Numbered from the stretch's first letter, positions 27,252 to 37,283 are shown. The stretch: 64,000 nt of DNA from Ardenticatenaceae bacterium (GCA_020634395.1 JACKBU010000024.1:21937-85936), one strand, 5' to 3'. The notes: generated by a model not told the origin, from the sequence alone. A program made the numbers and translations.

Positions 27252-29129
27252 ATGAGAACTAGAAAGTCTCTGTTATTGACCGTTCTGTTGATTCTGGTGC
27301 TGGCGCTTGGACTGCTGCTCTTACCGGCCATTGCCACGGCCGTTCAGGGCGTGCAGGCCCCCGACAGCCAGCCGCAGAACCGCATATTCGCCCGCGCCGT
27401 AGCCCTGGAAACAGGGAGTGCGCAGCCGGCCCCCTATGAACAGTTCATCTCGTCCGGGACTCTGTATACCTTGCTGGAAGCTTCCGGCGAACTGGATCAG
27501 CGAGCAGCCGCCGCCAACCTGGCCCTGAGCAGCAACAAGGCGACCGTCTCCAGCGGTAACCCCATCGGTTCGCTGCCTCTTACCCAGGGCTGCCAGAATG
27601 TCTATCACCGTTTTGGCTCGGTGAACATTCGGGTCAACCAGGATTGTTCCCTGCGCCGCCAGGCGGAAGAAGTGATCGCCGTCAATCCCAACAACCCCAA
27701 CAACCTCATCACCGGGCAGAACGATTCACGCATTGGCTACAACCACTGCGGCTTTGATTTCTCCTTTAATGGCGGCCTGACGTGGGGCGACATGATTCCG
27801 CCGTTTTGGGGCTTCGTGTTAGGCGATGGCCACACAGCCGATGCCTGCAGCGACCCCACCGTCACCTTCGACGCCGATGGCAATGCTTACGTGGCCGGGA
27901 TTATTTTTGACCTGGCTTCGGCGGCCAACGGCATTGTCGTCGCCAAGTCGAACGCTGGCATTGGCGGGGCCTTTTTCCACAGCCCAGACTCATCGGACCC
28001 CTACCAGATCTACAGCACCAACGTGGGTGTGGTAGTCAGCGACAACGACCCCAACATTGCCCACGACAAAGAGTTTATTGTGGCCGACGCTTCCAACAGC
28101 AGCCCCAAACGCAACAACGTCTATGCCACCTGGACGCGCTTTGCCAACACCACCTTTGGCGTTGGCGGCAACAGCCCCATCAACTTTAGCCAGTCAATAG
28201 ACGGCGGCGCGACATGGTCGCCGCCCATCGAGATTAGCGGGGCCAGCGCGGAAGTGTGCGGCCTGTTCAGTGGTTCGGCCGACCCCGACGCCTGCGACCA
28301 GGATCAAGGTTCGCATCCGACGGTCGGCGCCGATGGGACAATCTACGTGGTGTTTGGCAACAGCAACACACCCAACCTGGGCGAAAACCAGGTGTTGTTT
28401 GTTTCCTGCCCCGCCTCGGCCGACTGCTCTGACCCCGGCAGTTGGACGGCTCCGGTGAAGGTTGGCGACCTGATCGGCAAGCAGCCGCTTGGCCCCGACC
28501 CGGCTACCGGTTGTCCTTACGGCCGTGGCTGTCTGCCGCCCAATGGTTACCGTGTGCCGGAGTTCACTTCCATGTCTACCTCAGTGGACAAGAATGGCAC
28601 GCTCTTCGTGGCCTGGGCCGATTTCCGCAACGGCGGCGGCAGTTGTGACTGGGAGGATGGCACCATTGGCTCGGCGGCAACGGCAACGCCGCCCTGTGAC
28701 AATGATGTCTTTTATGCCTATTCCACAGACGGCGGAGCAACCTGGAGCGATACCCGGCAGCTGACGCCGCCTGATAGTGCGCAGTGGCAGCCGTGGAGCG
28801 CTGTGACCAGCGACGGCCGTACGCTGTGGGTGGCCTACTATGATCGTTCCTACGGCGACTGCGAATTCACCGGCTGCAACGACATTACCCTGGCGAAAGT
28901 GCGCCGCCCGGCCAGCGATCATCCGTACATCACCTACCAGCGCCTGACGACCACTTCTATGCCCAACCTGACCCCGGACAACAACCCGGTGCAGGCCGGA
29001 TTCCTGGGTGATTATATGTGGGTCACAACGGATAAGTGGGGACGGCCGTATACCGTCTGGGCCGATACGCGCGGCCTGCGCGGCACGGTCGAGGAGGATA
29101 TTTACTTCTATCGTGGTTTGAGACCGTAA
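27252..29129 (+). CDS. Secreted Asp-box (sialidase-like beta-propeller) protein
   Basis: About 625 residues from ATG 27252, with AAGGAG 9 nt upstream. The signal peptide is LLLTVLLILVLALGLLLLP. The mature part has at least three Asp-boxes of the SxDGGxTW type (SFNGGLTWGDM, SIDGGATWSPP, STDGGATWSDT), the hallmark of BNR/sialidase-like beta-propellers. Many Cys residues suggest disulphides in an exported protein. The catalytic Arg triad of true sialidases is not clear, so glycan cleavage is not claimed. Neighbours are two lipoproteins on the opposite strand. Confidence 0.78.
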   Translation: MRTRKSLLLTVLLILVLALGLLLLPAIATAVQGVQAPDSQPQNRIFARAVALETGSAQPAPYEQFISSGTLYTLLEASGELDQRAAAANLALSSNKATVSSGNPIGSLPLTQGCQNVYHRFGSVNIRVNQDCSLRRQAEEVIAVNPNNPNNLITGQNDSRIGYNHCGFDFSFNGGLTWGDMIPPFWGFVLGDGHTADACSDPTVTFDADGNAYVAGIIFDLASAANGIVVAKSNAGIGGAFFHSPDSSDPYQIYSTNVGVVVSDNDPNIAHDKEFIVADASNSSPKRNNVYATWTRFANTTFGVGGNSPINFSQSIDGGATWSPPIEISGASAEVCGLFSGSADPDACDQDQGSHPTVGADGTIYVVFGNSNTPNLGENQVLFVSCPASADCSDPGSWTAPVKVGDLIGKQPLGPDPATGCPYGRGCLPPNGYRVPEFTSMSTSVDKNGTLFVAWADFRNGGGSCDWEDGTIGSAATATPPCDNDVFYAYSTDGGATWSDTRQLTPPDSAQWQPWSAVTSDGRTLWVAYYDRSYGDCEFTGCNDITLAKVRRPASDHPYITYQRLTTTSMPNLTPDNNPVQAGFLGDYMWVTTDKWGRPYTVWADTRGLRGTVEEDIYFYRGLRP

Positions 29130-29144
29130 CCCTGTTACCCCTGA

Positions 29145-29213
29145 CCGGCTTCCTCTCCCCAAGCGAGAGGAAGCCGGACTTCCCCTCCCTCCGGGAGGGG
29201 ATTGAGGGGAGGG
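29145..29213. repeat. Dispersed hairpin repeat between convergent genes
   Basis: A 13-bp perfect stem (29145-29157 / 29165-29177, loop CCCAAGC) is directly followed by CCCCTCCC/GGGAGGGG. The second part, reverse-complemented, matches the intergenic repeat at the right edge of the window (63845-63890). No T-run follows, but the position between two convergent genes fits a 3'-end element. Confidence 0.7.
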
Positions 29214-29265
29214 AAGGTCTTCACCGCTCCAGGCACCAAGAATGCCGCGCCGCACGGCAACGCCC

Positions 29266-31692
29266 TCATCGTAAACGCATAGAATCTACCACGGCCGTAA
29301 ACGCCGCCTCATCACCGGGCAGGGACATGGAGAGGGCCAGCAGGCGCGGCGCCGCCGCGTCCGGCGGCAGCAAAACTTCGGCCGTGCGCTGGCGCGCTAC
29401 CGTATCGCTGCAGGTACGAACCGTCAGGTCATGGGGGTTCACGGCCGTTGTGCAGCGCACGTTGGGCAGTGGGGCGGCCACCAGATACTCCTCCGGCGTC
29501 GCCCCACCCGGATCCACAGGCGCCAACTGCAGCACCACACCCTCAGGCGCAGTAAACGTGACCCTGTCGCCGCTGGAGACGGCCGTCCAGGCCTCCGGGT
29601 AATCCAGAGCCACGTTCCAGGTATCGCTGGTCCAGGTTTGCAGGCCGTCTGCCCCGGTGGGTGTGGCCGTAGCCGGAGCCGCCAGGCCCTCGATGGTGAC
29701 CGGCGCGGGCGCATCGTTGGGCCAGGCCGGGGCGGTATAAACACTGTAGCCGCCCGCAGCCTCCGGGTCATCGCGCATGGCCGGGCAGGTGAAAGAAACG
29801 GCCGTTTCCTCAGCCAGCACCGTCACGTTGGCCAGGGCATCTTCATAGGCGCAGGCCACGCCGCCCAGGACGGCGCTGCGCTCGCAGACGCGCACGACCT
29901 GCAGTGTTTCCGGGTCTGTTGTGGCCGTGAGATCGACCGGCTGGCCGGGGGTGCAGACGGCCGTTTTGCCCTCCGGCAGCGGGCTGAAGCCGCAGTTGCG
30001 GCGCGGCCCCACCTGCGGGCCGGGGCAGGGAGCGGTCACAAAACTGCCGGCCGCCGGGATAGACACGGCCAGGCGGCCTTCATTGTTCTCCTGCCAGCCA
30101 GGGATAAAGTCACAGGCCGGGCGGTCAATACTTTCGCCGTCGGCCGTGGTAAAGCCGCTGGGTTCCCACACCGGCTGGCCGTTCTCATCCAGCTCCGGCG
30201 TGCCTTCACACAGGAACTGGTCGCTGTTGGAGGCAAAAACCAGGTCACCCGTTTGGGCATCTCCCTCGATCGTCAGATCCGTTATATCTATCCACTGCGC
30301 GTCCAGCCCGGCGTCGTATTCATCCACCCACCCTACCTGCAAGCCCTGCACGCTGCACGAGTATTCGTGGGTCAGCGGGGCGAGTTCGTAGTTGCTGTAG
30401 CGGCTGGTGGACTGCACGCAAAATGCTTTCTTGCTGCCGGAAGCGGTGCTGTCCACCTCCAGGCTAAAGTCGCCGTAGAAGCTGTAGTGGAAATGATCGT
30501 GACAGGCGCTGTACTCGAAGACGTGGTGGACCGGGTCTTCGGCGCGCACCGGGCCAACGGTGAGCGGCGCGCCGCCGACGTTGTAGACGGTAGCGTCGAA
30601 CTGCAGCAGGCGACGCCAGCCGGGCGCGCCCACGGCCCCTTCCTGCAAAGCGCAGTCGTCGGGCTGGATATAGCGGTAGACCAGGCGGTTGTTGCTCAGG
30701 TCGGCGGCCACAACCATCAGGTCGGGGGCGGTGGCATTGGTAACCGGGCCCAGGCGGACCTGGTCGGCCAGGGAGTCATCCCAGGGCAGGCGTTCAAAGC
30801 GCACGGCCGTTTGCACCGTGCCCACGTAAGCTGCCAGCGCCTCCTGGCAAGACAGGTTGGGCAGGGACGTGCGATGGCAACCGGCCGGGCCGCCGCTGTC
30901 GGCGGTGCAGGTGTAGTCATACAGGTCGAAGATGTTCTCCGAGTCGTAGCTGTGGGCCGGGTAACCGCCCTCGTTGACACAGGCGTTGCCGGTATGCTGC
31001 AAGAGCAGGTCGGGGTCGGCGGGGAAAATGAACGGCTCTTGCCAGACGCCGCCGGGGGCGGCCAGGGCCGGTTCGGACTGTCCAGGCGAGGTTTCGTCGG
31101 CCAGCAGGGTGCTGTGGAAGGTGTAGTTTTGCAGGATCAGGTCGTGGCCGTCGATGGTTTCACGCACCGGTCCGGCGCTGTCCAGCTCGATTTGCCAGAG
31201 TTCGGGCGGGGGCAAGGGAAGCTGACCTTTGCCGGGTGTAATATAGCCCCGGAAGTTCAGGCGGTTGCGCGTCAGGCGAACCTGATGCTGCGCTTTGGCC
31301 TGCCAGAAGGCATCGCCGGCCGTCAGCAGGGCGTCGGCCACCCGGTCGCGCATGGCGGCCGGGAAGTCGTCCAGCAGCACGCCGACGCGGCTGTCCATGC
31401 TGACGGCAATGAGCGCGCCGGGCTGCCCGGCGGTGAGGGTGGCCGCAGCGGCGGCGGTAGGCACGGCCGTGGGCTGGGACGGCGCTGCGGTTTCTCCGGC
31501 GGCGGGGGTAGAGGCAGGCGCCGGGACAGTGACAGTGGCAGCGGGAGTAACGGCCGTAGGGGTGAGGGTGGGAGTACCGGCCTGAGGAGTGGCCGCGCCG
31601 CAGGCCGGCAGGAGGAGAAGCAGCAGAACGGCCGTTAACGTCCACAAGCCGGGGCCGGGTCTGCAGGTAACCAGGAGGGGTAATCGTTTCAT
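29266..31692 (-). CDS. Lysyl-oxidase-like lipoprotein
   Basis: About 808 residues from ATG 31692. Lipoprotein signal peptide with lipobox LPAC, then a Thr/Pro/Ala-rich linker. The middle region carries a lysyl oxidase domain: ATVYNVGGAPLTVG, the copper motif CHDHFHYSFY and KAFCVQSTSRYSNYE. An acidic, Asn-rich beta region and a C-terminal domain of about 100 residues follow. Animal lysyl oxidases deaminate lysines to crosslink matrix; bacterial members are little studied and can lack the LTQ cofactor residues. An extracellular copper enzyme is plausible. It converges on the Asp-box gene. Confidence 0.8.
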   Translation of the reverse strand: MKRLPLLVTCRPGPGLWTLTAVLLLLLLPACGAATPQAGTPTLTPTAVTPAATVTVPAPASTPAAGETAAPSQPTAVPTAAAAATLTAGQPGALIAVSMDSRVGVLLDDFPAAMRDRVADALLTAGDAFWQAKAQHQVRLTRNRLNFRGYITPGKGQLPLPPPELWQIELDSAGPVRETIDGHDLILQNYTFHSTLLADETSPGQSEPALAAPGGVWQEPFIFPADPDLLLQHTGNACVNEGGYPAHSYDSENIFDLYDYTCTADSGGPAGCHRTSLPNLSCQEALAAYVGTVQTAVRFERLPWDDSLADQVRLGPVTNATAPDLMVVAADLSNNRLVYRYIQPDDCALQEGAVGAPGWRRLLQFDATVYNVGGAPLTVGPVRAEDPVHHVFEYSACHDHFHYSFYGDFSLEVDSTASGSKKAFCVQSTSRYSNYELAPLTHEYSCSVQGLQVGWVDEYDAGLDAQWIDITDLTIEGDAQTGDLVFASNSDQFLCEGTPELDENGQPVWEPSGFTTADGESIDRPACDFIPGWQENNEGRLAVSIPAAGSFVTAPCPGPQVGPRRNCGFSPLPEGKTAVCTPGQPVDLTATTDPETLQVVRVCERSAVLGGVACAYEDALANVTVLAEETAVSFTCPAMRDDPEAAGGYSVYTAPAWPNDAPAPVTIEGLAAPATATPTGADGLQTWTSDTWNVALDYPEAWTAVSSGDRVTFTAPEGVVLQLAPVDPGGATPEEYLVAAPLPNVRCTTAVNPHDLTVRTCSDTVARQRTAEVLLPPDAAAPRLLALSMSLPGDEAAFTAVVDSMRLR

Positions 31693-31953
31693 GCGGCACA
31701 TTCTAGCATGGCCGGGGCAGGATACTTCGCTCTCAACAGGAAATTCTAATGGGGCAGCGGGCCGTTCCTGAACCACCGGCAGGGGTATGAGATCTCATCC
31801 AAAGTGACGGAACGCGAAAACTGAGGCCATTAAACCCCGCTTTCTGGCGCAGAAACGGCTGAGATAAGTAAACAAGGTAAGATGAATGGTAGCGCTGGCA
31901 GCGTATTTTGGTTCCTTTTAGTATAAAGATAATGATCTAAGACTAAAAATCTA

Positions 31954-31983
31954 TTGACGCAATCGGGGCCTCTTTGCTTAAAT
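31954..31983 (+). promoter_or_regulatory. Candidate promoter for the sensor kinase operon
   Basis: TTGACG (31954-31959) with an 18-nt spacer to TTAAAT (31978-31983), 132 nt before the kinase start. The surrounding 420-nt region between 31692 and 32115 is AT-rich and shows no gene. Confidence 0.4.
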
Positions 31984-32114
31984 GTGGGCTGAACCAACAC
32001 AGAGTGTAAGCGTGTTGTTAAGTTACATTAAGCAAATTTACCGTATACCAAAAAATTGAGAGACCTACACAACACGGGTCTGGTGAACACTGCAACAACC
32101 TGGACGTGAACTTT

Positions 32115-35100
32115 ATGAAACAATCCCACCTGGAACCTGGACCTGAAAGCATGGTCGGCCACAAACTTTTTGTGGAAGAATTTTCGGAGCTGCTGCACCG
32201 GTTGTCGCCCAAACGGCTGCTGCTCTTTACCCTGACTGCCATATACATCACCGAGCTGCTGGTGATGTTAATCCTGGAGTTCCTGTTTAATGAACCGTTG
32301 GCAATGCCGATTCATGCGGTCCAAACCTTCCTGGACGCCACCATCCTGGCCGTCCTGGTGTATCCACTGATCTATCGCTTTTCTTTTCGGCCGCTGCGCA
32401 GCTCGCTGCAGGCCTTAGCCCAGTCGCAGGATTCCTTGCAGGCTTCTCTCTCATTACTGGAAAAAACGCTGTCCGGCCTGGGTGAAATTGTGTTTGTGGT
32501 GGATGAGCAAACGCAGAAAATACTCCTGGCTAACCAATCGGTATGGGAAGTTTTGGGCCTAAAACCAGAGGCTCTCGTGGGAACGGGGTTTGAAGATTGT
32601 TTTGCCGATCCGGGCAAGTATCAAGTATGGGCTTCCGAGGTTGAGGAGCGCCTGCCCGGTGAGAGCCACGTGCGTCTGGAAGCCGTTCTCCAGGCGCCAG
32701 ACGGCCGTGCCTGCACAGTCGAGACAACCGTCTCACGTATCCGCTCCAACAATGGCGACCCGGCGTACCGGGTGCTGTTGATTCGTGACGTGACCCAGCA
32801 GCGTCTGACCGAAGAGAAAATCCGGCTGCAAACGGCCGCTTTGGAAGCCGCCGCCAATGGCATTGTGATCACCAATCGCAGCGGCCGTGTCGAATGGGCC
32901 AATCCGGCCTTCTGCGCCATGACCGGCTACGCGGCCGAGGAAATTACCAACCACAGCCTCAACAGGTTGAAGTCCGGCCAGCAAGATGAAGCCTTTTACA
33001 GTCATCTGTGGCAGACAATCCTAGCTGGCCAGGTGTGGTCGGGTGAAATTGTGAACCGGCGAAAAGACGGCCGTCTCTATACGGAAGAGCAGACCATCGC
33101 CCCCGTCCGCAACACAGACGGTCAAATTACCCACTTCATTGCTATCAAGCAGGACATCTCCCAACGCAAGGAGGTCGAACAAAAACTTCGGGACAGCGAG
33201 ATACGCTACCGTAGTCTGGTAGAAACCTCGCCCGACGGTATCCTGCTCACTGGCCTGGACGGCGAAATCTTGTTTTGCAATGAACAGATGGCCCAGATGA
33301 TGAGCGCGGCCAGCCCGCAGGCGCTGGTGGGGAGTAAAATATACGACTATCTGCCGCCAGAGGGAGCAAACCTGGCCAGGTCCAATATCCAGCACCTGCT
33401 AAAAACCAGATCTACCCGCAGCACCGAATACGAAATTATCACCCTGAACGGCGATTTGCTGCCGGTGGAGATCAGCTCTTCTCTGATCGAAGCACAAGAT
33501 GGGCAGGCTGGCGGCCTGACGAGCATCGTACGCGACATTCGCGCGCGCAAAAAGACGGATCGGCAGCTGGCAAAACAAAATCAGGAGCTGCAAACGTTGA
33601 GCCAGCTCAGCCAATCGGTGGTATCCAGCCTGGAGATGGAGGTGGTTCTGAGCCGCATTATGCAGCAGGTAATGCCCTTATTGGCCGCCGAATGCCTGAG
33701 CATTATGCTCATGGAAGAGAATGAGCTGGTGTGTCGGGCCACCGAGGGACTGGGTTTTGCCTACCTGAAAGGGCAGCGCATTTCTTTGGACAGTGAGCTG
33801 CTGACTACGGTATTGGCCGGCGAACGGCCGTATCTCTCCACTGCCAAAGAGTGCCTCTTCTATTTAAATAAGTGCGGCTACCCCTGCTACGACTTCCAAC
33901 GCGCCCTGATGCTCGTCCCCTTGCGCGTGGGTCAAGAAACCATCGGCCTCATGCAGGCCATTCACAGCGAACAAAATGCCTTCAACGAAGAAGACAGCCG
34001 CCTGATCCAGGCCGCGGCCAACTGGGCGGCCGTGGCCATCAACCACGCCCGGCAGCACACCCGCATCCAACGCCAGCTCCGCGAAACAGAAACGCTGGCC
34101 GCCATTAACCAGGCCCTGAACGAAAGCCTGGAAATGGACCACCTGCTGCAGCTCATTGCCGATTCCACCCAGGTTTTGATACCGCAAATGGATCAGGTGG
34201 TCATCCATCTGGTTGACGACCAGGCGCAGCTGCTGACCCCCGTTATTTGGAGCGGCATCACCGAACCGGGACTGACGACACTGTTTGTCGATGCACAGGA
34301 AAGCCTCCTGAGCCAGGCGCTATCGGCGCAAACAATCATGGCCTACCCCGACCTCCAGGCCGTAAAAACAGAATGGACCCAATACTCCTCGTCAGAAGGG
34401 GCCATGTTAGTAGCCCCGCTCATCGCCAACGGCGAGCGCAAGCTGGGCACCATCAGCATCCGCAGCCTGAAGCCCTTTGCTTTCTTGTCTGGTGATGAAG
34501 TAGCCCTGTCACGCCTGGCCAGTTCGGCGGCCATCGCCATCGAATCGTCACGCCTCTACCAATCGGAACGCTCACAACGGCAAATTGCGGAAGCCCTGGT
34601 CATGGCCGCCAAAGCCCTCAGCCAGAGCCTGCAGTTGGATGACGTGCTTAAAATGGTGCTGCGCCAATGCCGGCAGGTTGTCGCCTGTGATGACGTGACG
34701 ATCTTCTACGGGGTTGAAAACACCGAACTGTATCGAACAACCCTGGCTGCCTCCACACGCCAGAGCTGGCAGTTGACGGCCAGAGGGAAGACAACCGGCG
34801 CGCTTCTTTCTCCTGCCCAGGTGGACTGGATGATACAGACGGGCAAGCCGGTGGTGGCGGAAGTAAAACCTCACTGGCCGGAGGATGAAGATGCCCGGCC
34901 AAACATGCCCGATTCCATTGCTGTAGCGCCGTTAAGCATCGGGCAGCAGACGATAGGCTTTCTGGTGGCCCACCACAGCCATCTCAGCCATTTCGATACG
35001 AGCATTTTGCGCCGGTTGGAGGCTCTGGCTTCCCACGCTGCTCTGGCGATCCACAATGCCCAGCTCTACCAGGATCTGAGCGCGGCTCTCAATCAGGAAC

Positions 35101-35816
35101 AGGCGATGCGCCAGCGCCTGATTCAAACCGAAAAGTTAACTGCCATGGGCCGCATGATCGCTTCTGTGGCCCACGAGATGAACAATCCACTACAGACGAT
35201 AAAGAACTGCCTGTTTATCAGCCAGCGCCGGGTGACGGTAGAACATCCCATTCACACTTACCTGGAGATGGCTTCGTCGGAAACCAGCCGGTTGTCTGAT
35301 CTGGTGGTACAGCTGCGTGAGGTGTACCGGCCGCGTACCAGCCAGGACATCGTGCCTTTGCCAGTGCAGAAGTTGATCGAGGATACGCAGGCGATTTTGC
35401 AGCCCCATTTGCAGCAAAATAATATTCGCTGGCTGGTGGACGATACGGCCGTTTCTTCTCAATGCACCACCCTGGGAATTCCCAACCAGCTTAAACAAGT
35501 GCTGCTGAACATTTCTTTAAATGCAGTGGACGCCATGCAGCCGCAAGGCGGCGAATTATCTCTGAGCCTGCTGCCGGATCCGGCCAAGGATCGTATCGGC
35601 CTGCAACTGCGAGATACCGGCCCCGGCCTGGACCCAGAAATCATCCCCAACCTGTTCGAGCCCTTTTTTACGACCAAAGAGTCGGGTATGGGCCTGGGTT
35701 TGGCAATATGCTATGACATTGTGCAAAACCACGGCGGCCAGATTACGGTGCAAAATGCTGAACTACCAGAACAGGGAGCTGTGTTTACGGTTTGGCTGCC
35801 GTGTCACGGCCGTTAG
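32115..35816 (+). CDS. Multi-PAS/GAF membrane sensor histidine kinase
   Basis: About 1233 residues. Two N-terminal membrane helices (about 37-57 and 67-87) are followed by three PAS domains (about 120-460, including GIVITNRSGRVEWANPAFCAMTGY and GILLTGLDGEILFCNEQM) and three GAF domains (about 500-1000). HisKA has His1020 in ASVAHEMNNPLQTI, and HATPase_c follows with DTGPGLDPEI and GMGLGLAICYDIV. GTG 32106 is an alternative start. It precedes a DNA-binding response regulator by 84 nt, its likely partner. Confidence 0.93.
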   Translation: MKQSHLEPGPESMVGHKLFVEEFSELLHRLSPKRLLLFTLTAIYITELLVMLILEFLFNEPLAMPIHAVQTFLDATILAVLVYPLIYRFSFRPLRSSLQALAQSQDSLQASLSLLEKTLSGLGEIVFVVDEQTQKILLANQSVWEVLGLKPEALVGTGFEDCFADPGKYQVWASEVEERLPGESHVRLEAVLQAPDGRACTVETTVSRIRSNNGDPAYRVLLIRDVTQQRLTEEKIRLQTAALEAAANGIVITNRSGRVEWANPAFCAMTGYAAEEITNHSLNRLKSGQQDEAFYSHLWQTILAGQVWSGEIVNRRKDGRLYTEEQTIAPVRNTDGQITHFIAIKQDISQRKEVEQKLRDSEIRYRSLVETSPDGILLTGLDGEILFCNEQMAQMMSAASPQALVGSKIYDYLPPEGANLARSNIQHLLKTRSTRSTEYEIITLNGDLLPVEISSSLIEAQDGQAGGLTSIVRDIRARKKTDRQLAKQNQELQTLSQLSQSVVSSLEMEVVLSRIMQQVMPLLAAECLSIMLMEENELVCRATEGLGFAYLKGQRISLDSELLTTVLAGERPYLSTAKECLFYLNKCGYPCYDFQRALMLVPLRVGQETIGLMQAIHSEQNAFNEEDSRLIQAAANWAAVAINHARQHTRIQRQLRETETLAAINQALNESLEMDHLLQLIADSTQVLIPQMDQVVIHLVDDQAQLLTPVIWSGITEPGLTTLFVDAQESLLSQALSAQTIMAYPDLQAVKTEWTQYSSSEGAMLVAPLIANGERKLGTISIRSLKPFAFLSGDEVALSRLASSAAIAIESSRLYQSERSQRQIAEALVMAAKALSQSLQLDDVLKMVLRQCRQVVACDDVTIFYGVENTELYRTTLAASTRQSWQLTARGKTTGALLSPAQVDWMIQTGKPVVAEVKPHWPEDEDARPNMPDSIAVAPLSIGQQTIGFLVAHHSHLSHFDTSILRRLEALASHAALAIHNAQLYQDLSAALNQEQAMRQRLIQTEKLTAMGRMIASVAHEMNNPLQTIKNCLFISQRRVTVEHPIHTYLEMASSETSRLSDLVVQLREVYRPRTSQDIVPLPVQKLIEDTQAILQPHLQQNNIRWLVDDTAVSSQCTTLGIPNQLKQVLLNISLNAVDAMQPQGGELSLSLLPDPAKDRIGLQLRDTGPGLDPEIIPNLFEPFFTTKESGMGLGLAICYDIVQNHGGQITVQNAELPEQGAVFTVWLPCHGR

Positions 35817-35900
35817 CCACCCGCTCTTGATCTTTCCGCCAAAAGGGCAACCATACATGACCCGATTACCGAACACCCACGACACAACAAGGAGCACCCA

Positions 35901-36686
35901 GTGCCTGAACCTGCCCATATTCTGATTGTTGACGACGAACAAAATCTGCGCGAAACGCTGGCCATCATCCTGCGCGATGAAGGCTTTCAGGTTTATTCAG
36001 CCGCCAATCCTAGCGAGGCTCTGGCCTATCTGCGCCAGCGATCTTTCGATGTGATGTTTTTGGATATTCGCATGCCGGAAAAGAGTGGTCTGGATCTCTT
36101 GCCAGAAATTCGCCAGATACATCCGCGCATGCCGATTCTTATCCTCACCGCTTATGCTTCTCTGGACTCGGCCATCGAGGCGATGCGCAAAGGGGCAAAT
36201 GACTATCTGTTTAAGCCCATTAACCCCATAGACATTTTGCATCGTGTCGAGGCGATTCTAAGCAAACGCCCCAGCACGTCCCAGGACATTGTGCAAGAAA
36301 TGAAAACCTTGCTGGCCCGCCTAGAGGGCAGCAGCGACCATTCAGCTGCCACGGCCGTTGAACCTAATGGCCACGACCAGCGTTTTTTGCACTGCGGTCA
36401 GATCACCCTGGATCTGGTGGCCCGGCAAATTTTCTACGAAGGGGAAAGCGTGAACGTGACCCCTACTTCGTTTGATTATTTGTTAGCCCTCATGCGTCAT
36501 CCCTCCGAGACGATTTCATACGTGGATCTGGTGCGGGAGGCTCAGGGCTACGATCTGTCCCAATTCGAAGCCAACGATCTGGCGCGTGGCCGCATCCACG
36601 AACTGCGCAAAGCCCTCAAAGAAGACTCTCGCCACCCTACCAAGATTATTACGGTGCGTGGTATTGGCTATCGCCTGGTTTGTTGA
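35901..36686 (+). CDS. OmpR-type response regulator
   Basis: 261 residues from GTG 35901 with AAGGAG 7 nt upstream. The receiver domain is complete: acidic pair VDDEQ, phosphoacceptor Asp in FLDIRMPEKSG, Thr in LTAYAS and Lys in YLFKPINP. After a linker of about 50 residues comes a winged helix (ITLDLVARQIFYEG to TVRGIGYRLVC). It follows the large PAS/GAF kinase and is the probable effector of that pair. The linker is longer than usual. Confidence 0.92.
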   Translation: MPEPAHILIVDDEQNLRETLAIILRDEGFQVYSAANPSEALAYLRQRSFDVMFLDIRMPEKSGLDLLPEIRQIHPRMPILILTAYASLDSAIEAMRKGANDYLFKPINPIDILHRVEAILSKRPSTSQDIVQEMKTLLARLEGSSDHSAATAVEPNGHDQRFLHCGQITLDLVARQIFYEGESVNVTPTSFDYLLALMRHPSETISYVDLVREAQGYDLSQFEANDLARGRIHELRKALKEDSRHPTKIITVRGIGYRLVC

Positions 36687-36779
36687 GCCGCGGGCATACA
36701 CGGCCGTTTGCCTAACAATCAGCCACAAGCCTTAACAATTTTTCGCCTCGAACACGTTACGATTGATATGGTGGTGTGT

Positions 36780-36895
36780 TTATCTCCACTGACATATCTG
36801 TGGTTGAGTGGGTGAGCGCCTGAACGCCGGGCGAAAAAGCAGTAAGCCTCCCGGCGTCTATCACGCCATAACCGGATCGGGTTCCGGGAGAAAAA
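36780..36895 (+). other. Structured leader before the receiver gene
   Basis: The 213-nt gap holds a hairpin CGCCGGG/CCCGGCG with an 18-nt loop (about 36823-36861) and a smaller CCGGA/TCCGG hairpin. The pattern is not a clean match to any riboswitch I know. A regulatory RNA leader is possible but unproven. Confidence 0.3.
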
Positions 36896-36899
36896 GCGA

Positions 36900-37283
36900 G
36901 TGTATCGGAAAAATATCTTAATTGCGGACGCAAATGCCAGTGTGCGGTTGTCACTGACGCATTTGTTGTCGTACAGTGGATATAGCGTTCAGGCTGTTCT
37001 CCCTGGCCAGGGAGTGCTGCAAAGCCTGGCAAACGGCCGTTACCAACTTCTTCTCCTAGAAATCGACATACCAGTCTGTCATGGGCTTCAACTCTTAGGA
37101 GCCATTCGCCATTGTGTCCCCACCCTGCCCATCATCATTCTCACCACGTGCCACGACACGCAAACGGCCGTCAGTGCCCACCAATTCTCCATCAGCAGTT
37201 ACCTGGTCAAACCCATTAACCCCGCCAATTTGCTGTACCAGATAGAACTCGCCCTGGCCTGCAGCAGCCGCTCCTCATACTGA
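36900..37283 (+). CDS. Single-domain receiver with altered phosphorylation site
   Basis: 127 residues, one receiver domain with no output domain. The usual phosphoacceptor Asp is Glu (LLLEIDIPVCHG), and the second residue of the acidic pair is Ala (ILIADAN). Thr (ILTTCHD) and Lys (YLVKPINP) are kept. Phosphorylation is therefore doubtful; Glu may mimic the active state. GTG start follows GGGAGA. It lies 213 nt after the OmpR-type regulator and probably joins the same signalling system. Confidence 0.78.
   Translation: MYRKNILIADANASVRLSLTHLLSYSGYSVQAVLPGQGVLQSLANGRYQLLLLEIDIPVCHGLQLLGAIRHCVPTLPIIILTTCHDTQTAVSAHQFSISSYLVKPINPANLLYQIELALACSSRSSY

Noticed and set aside
29431..31638. Long plus-strand ORF of 735 residues
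   Set aside because: It is the antisense shadow of the lysyl-oxidase-like gene, rich in Arg and Gly with no domain; the minus-strand frame has a signal peptide and clear motifs.
36780..36895. c-di-GMP-I (GEMM) riboswitch
   Set aside because: A fragment like AAGCCTCCCGGC is suggestive, but the conserved GNRA loop, its receptor and the second helix are not found.
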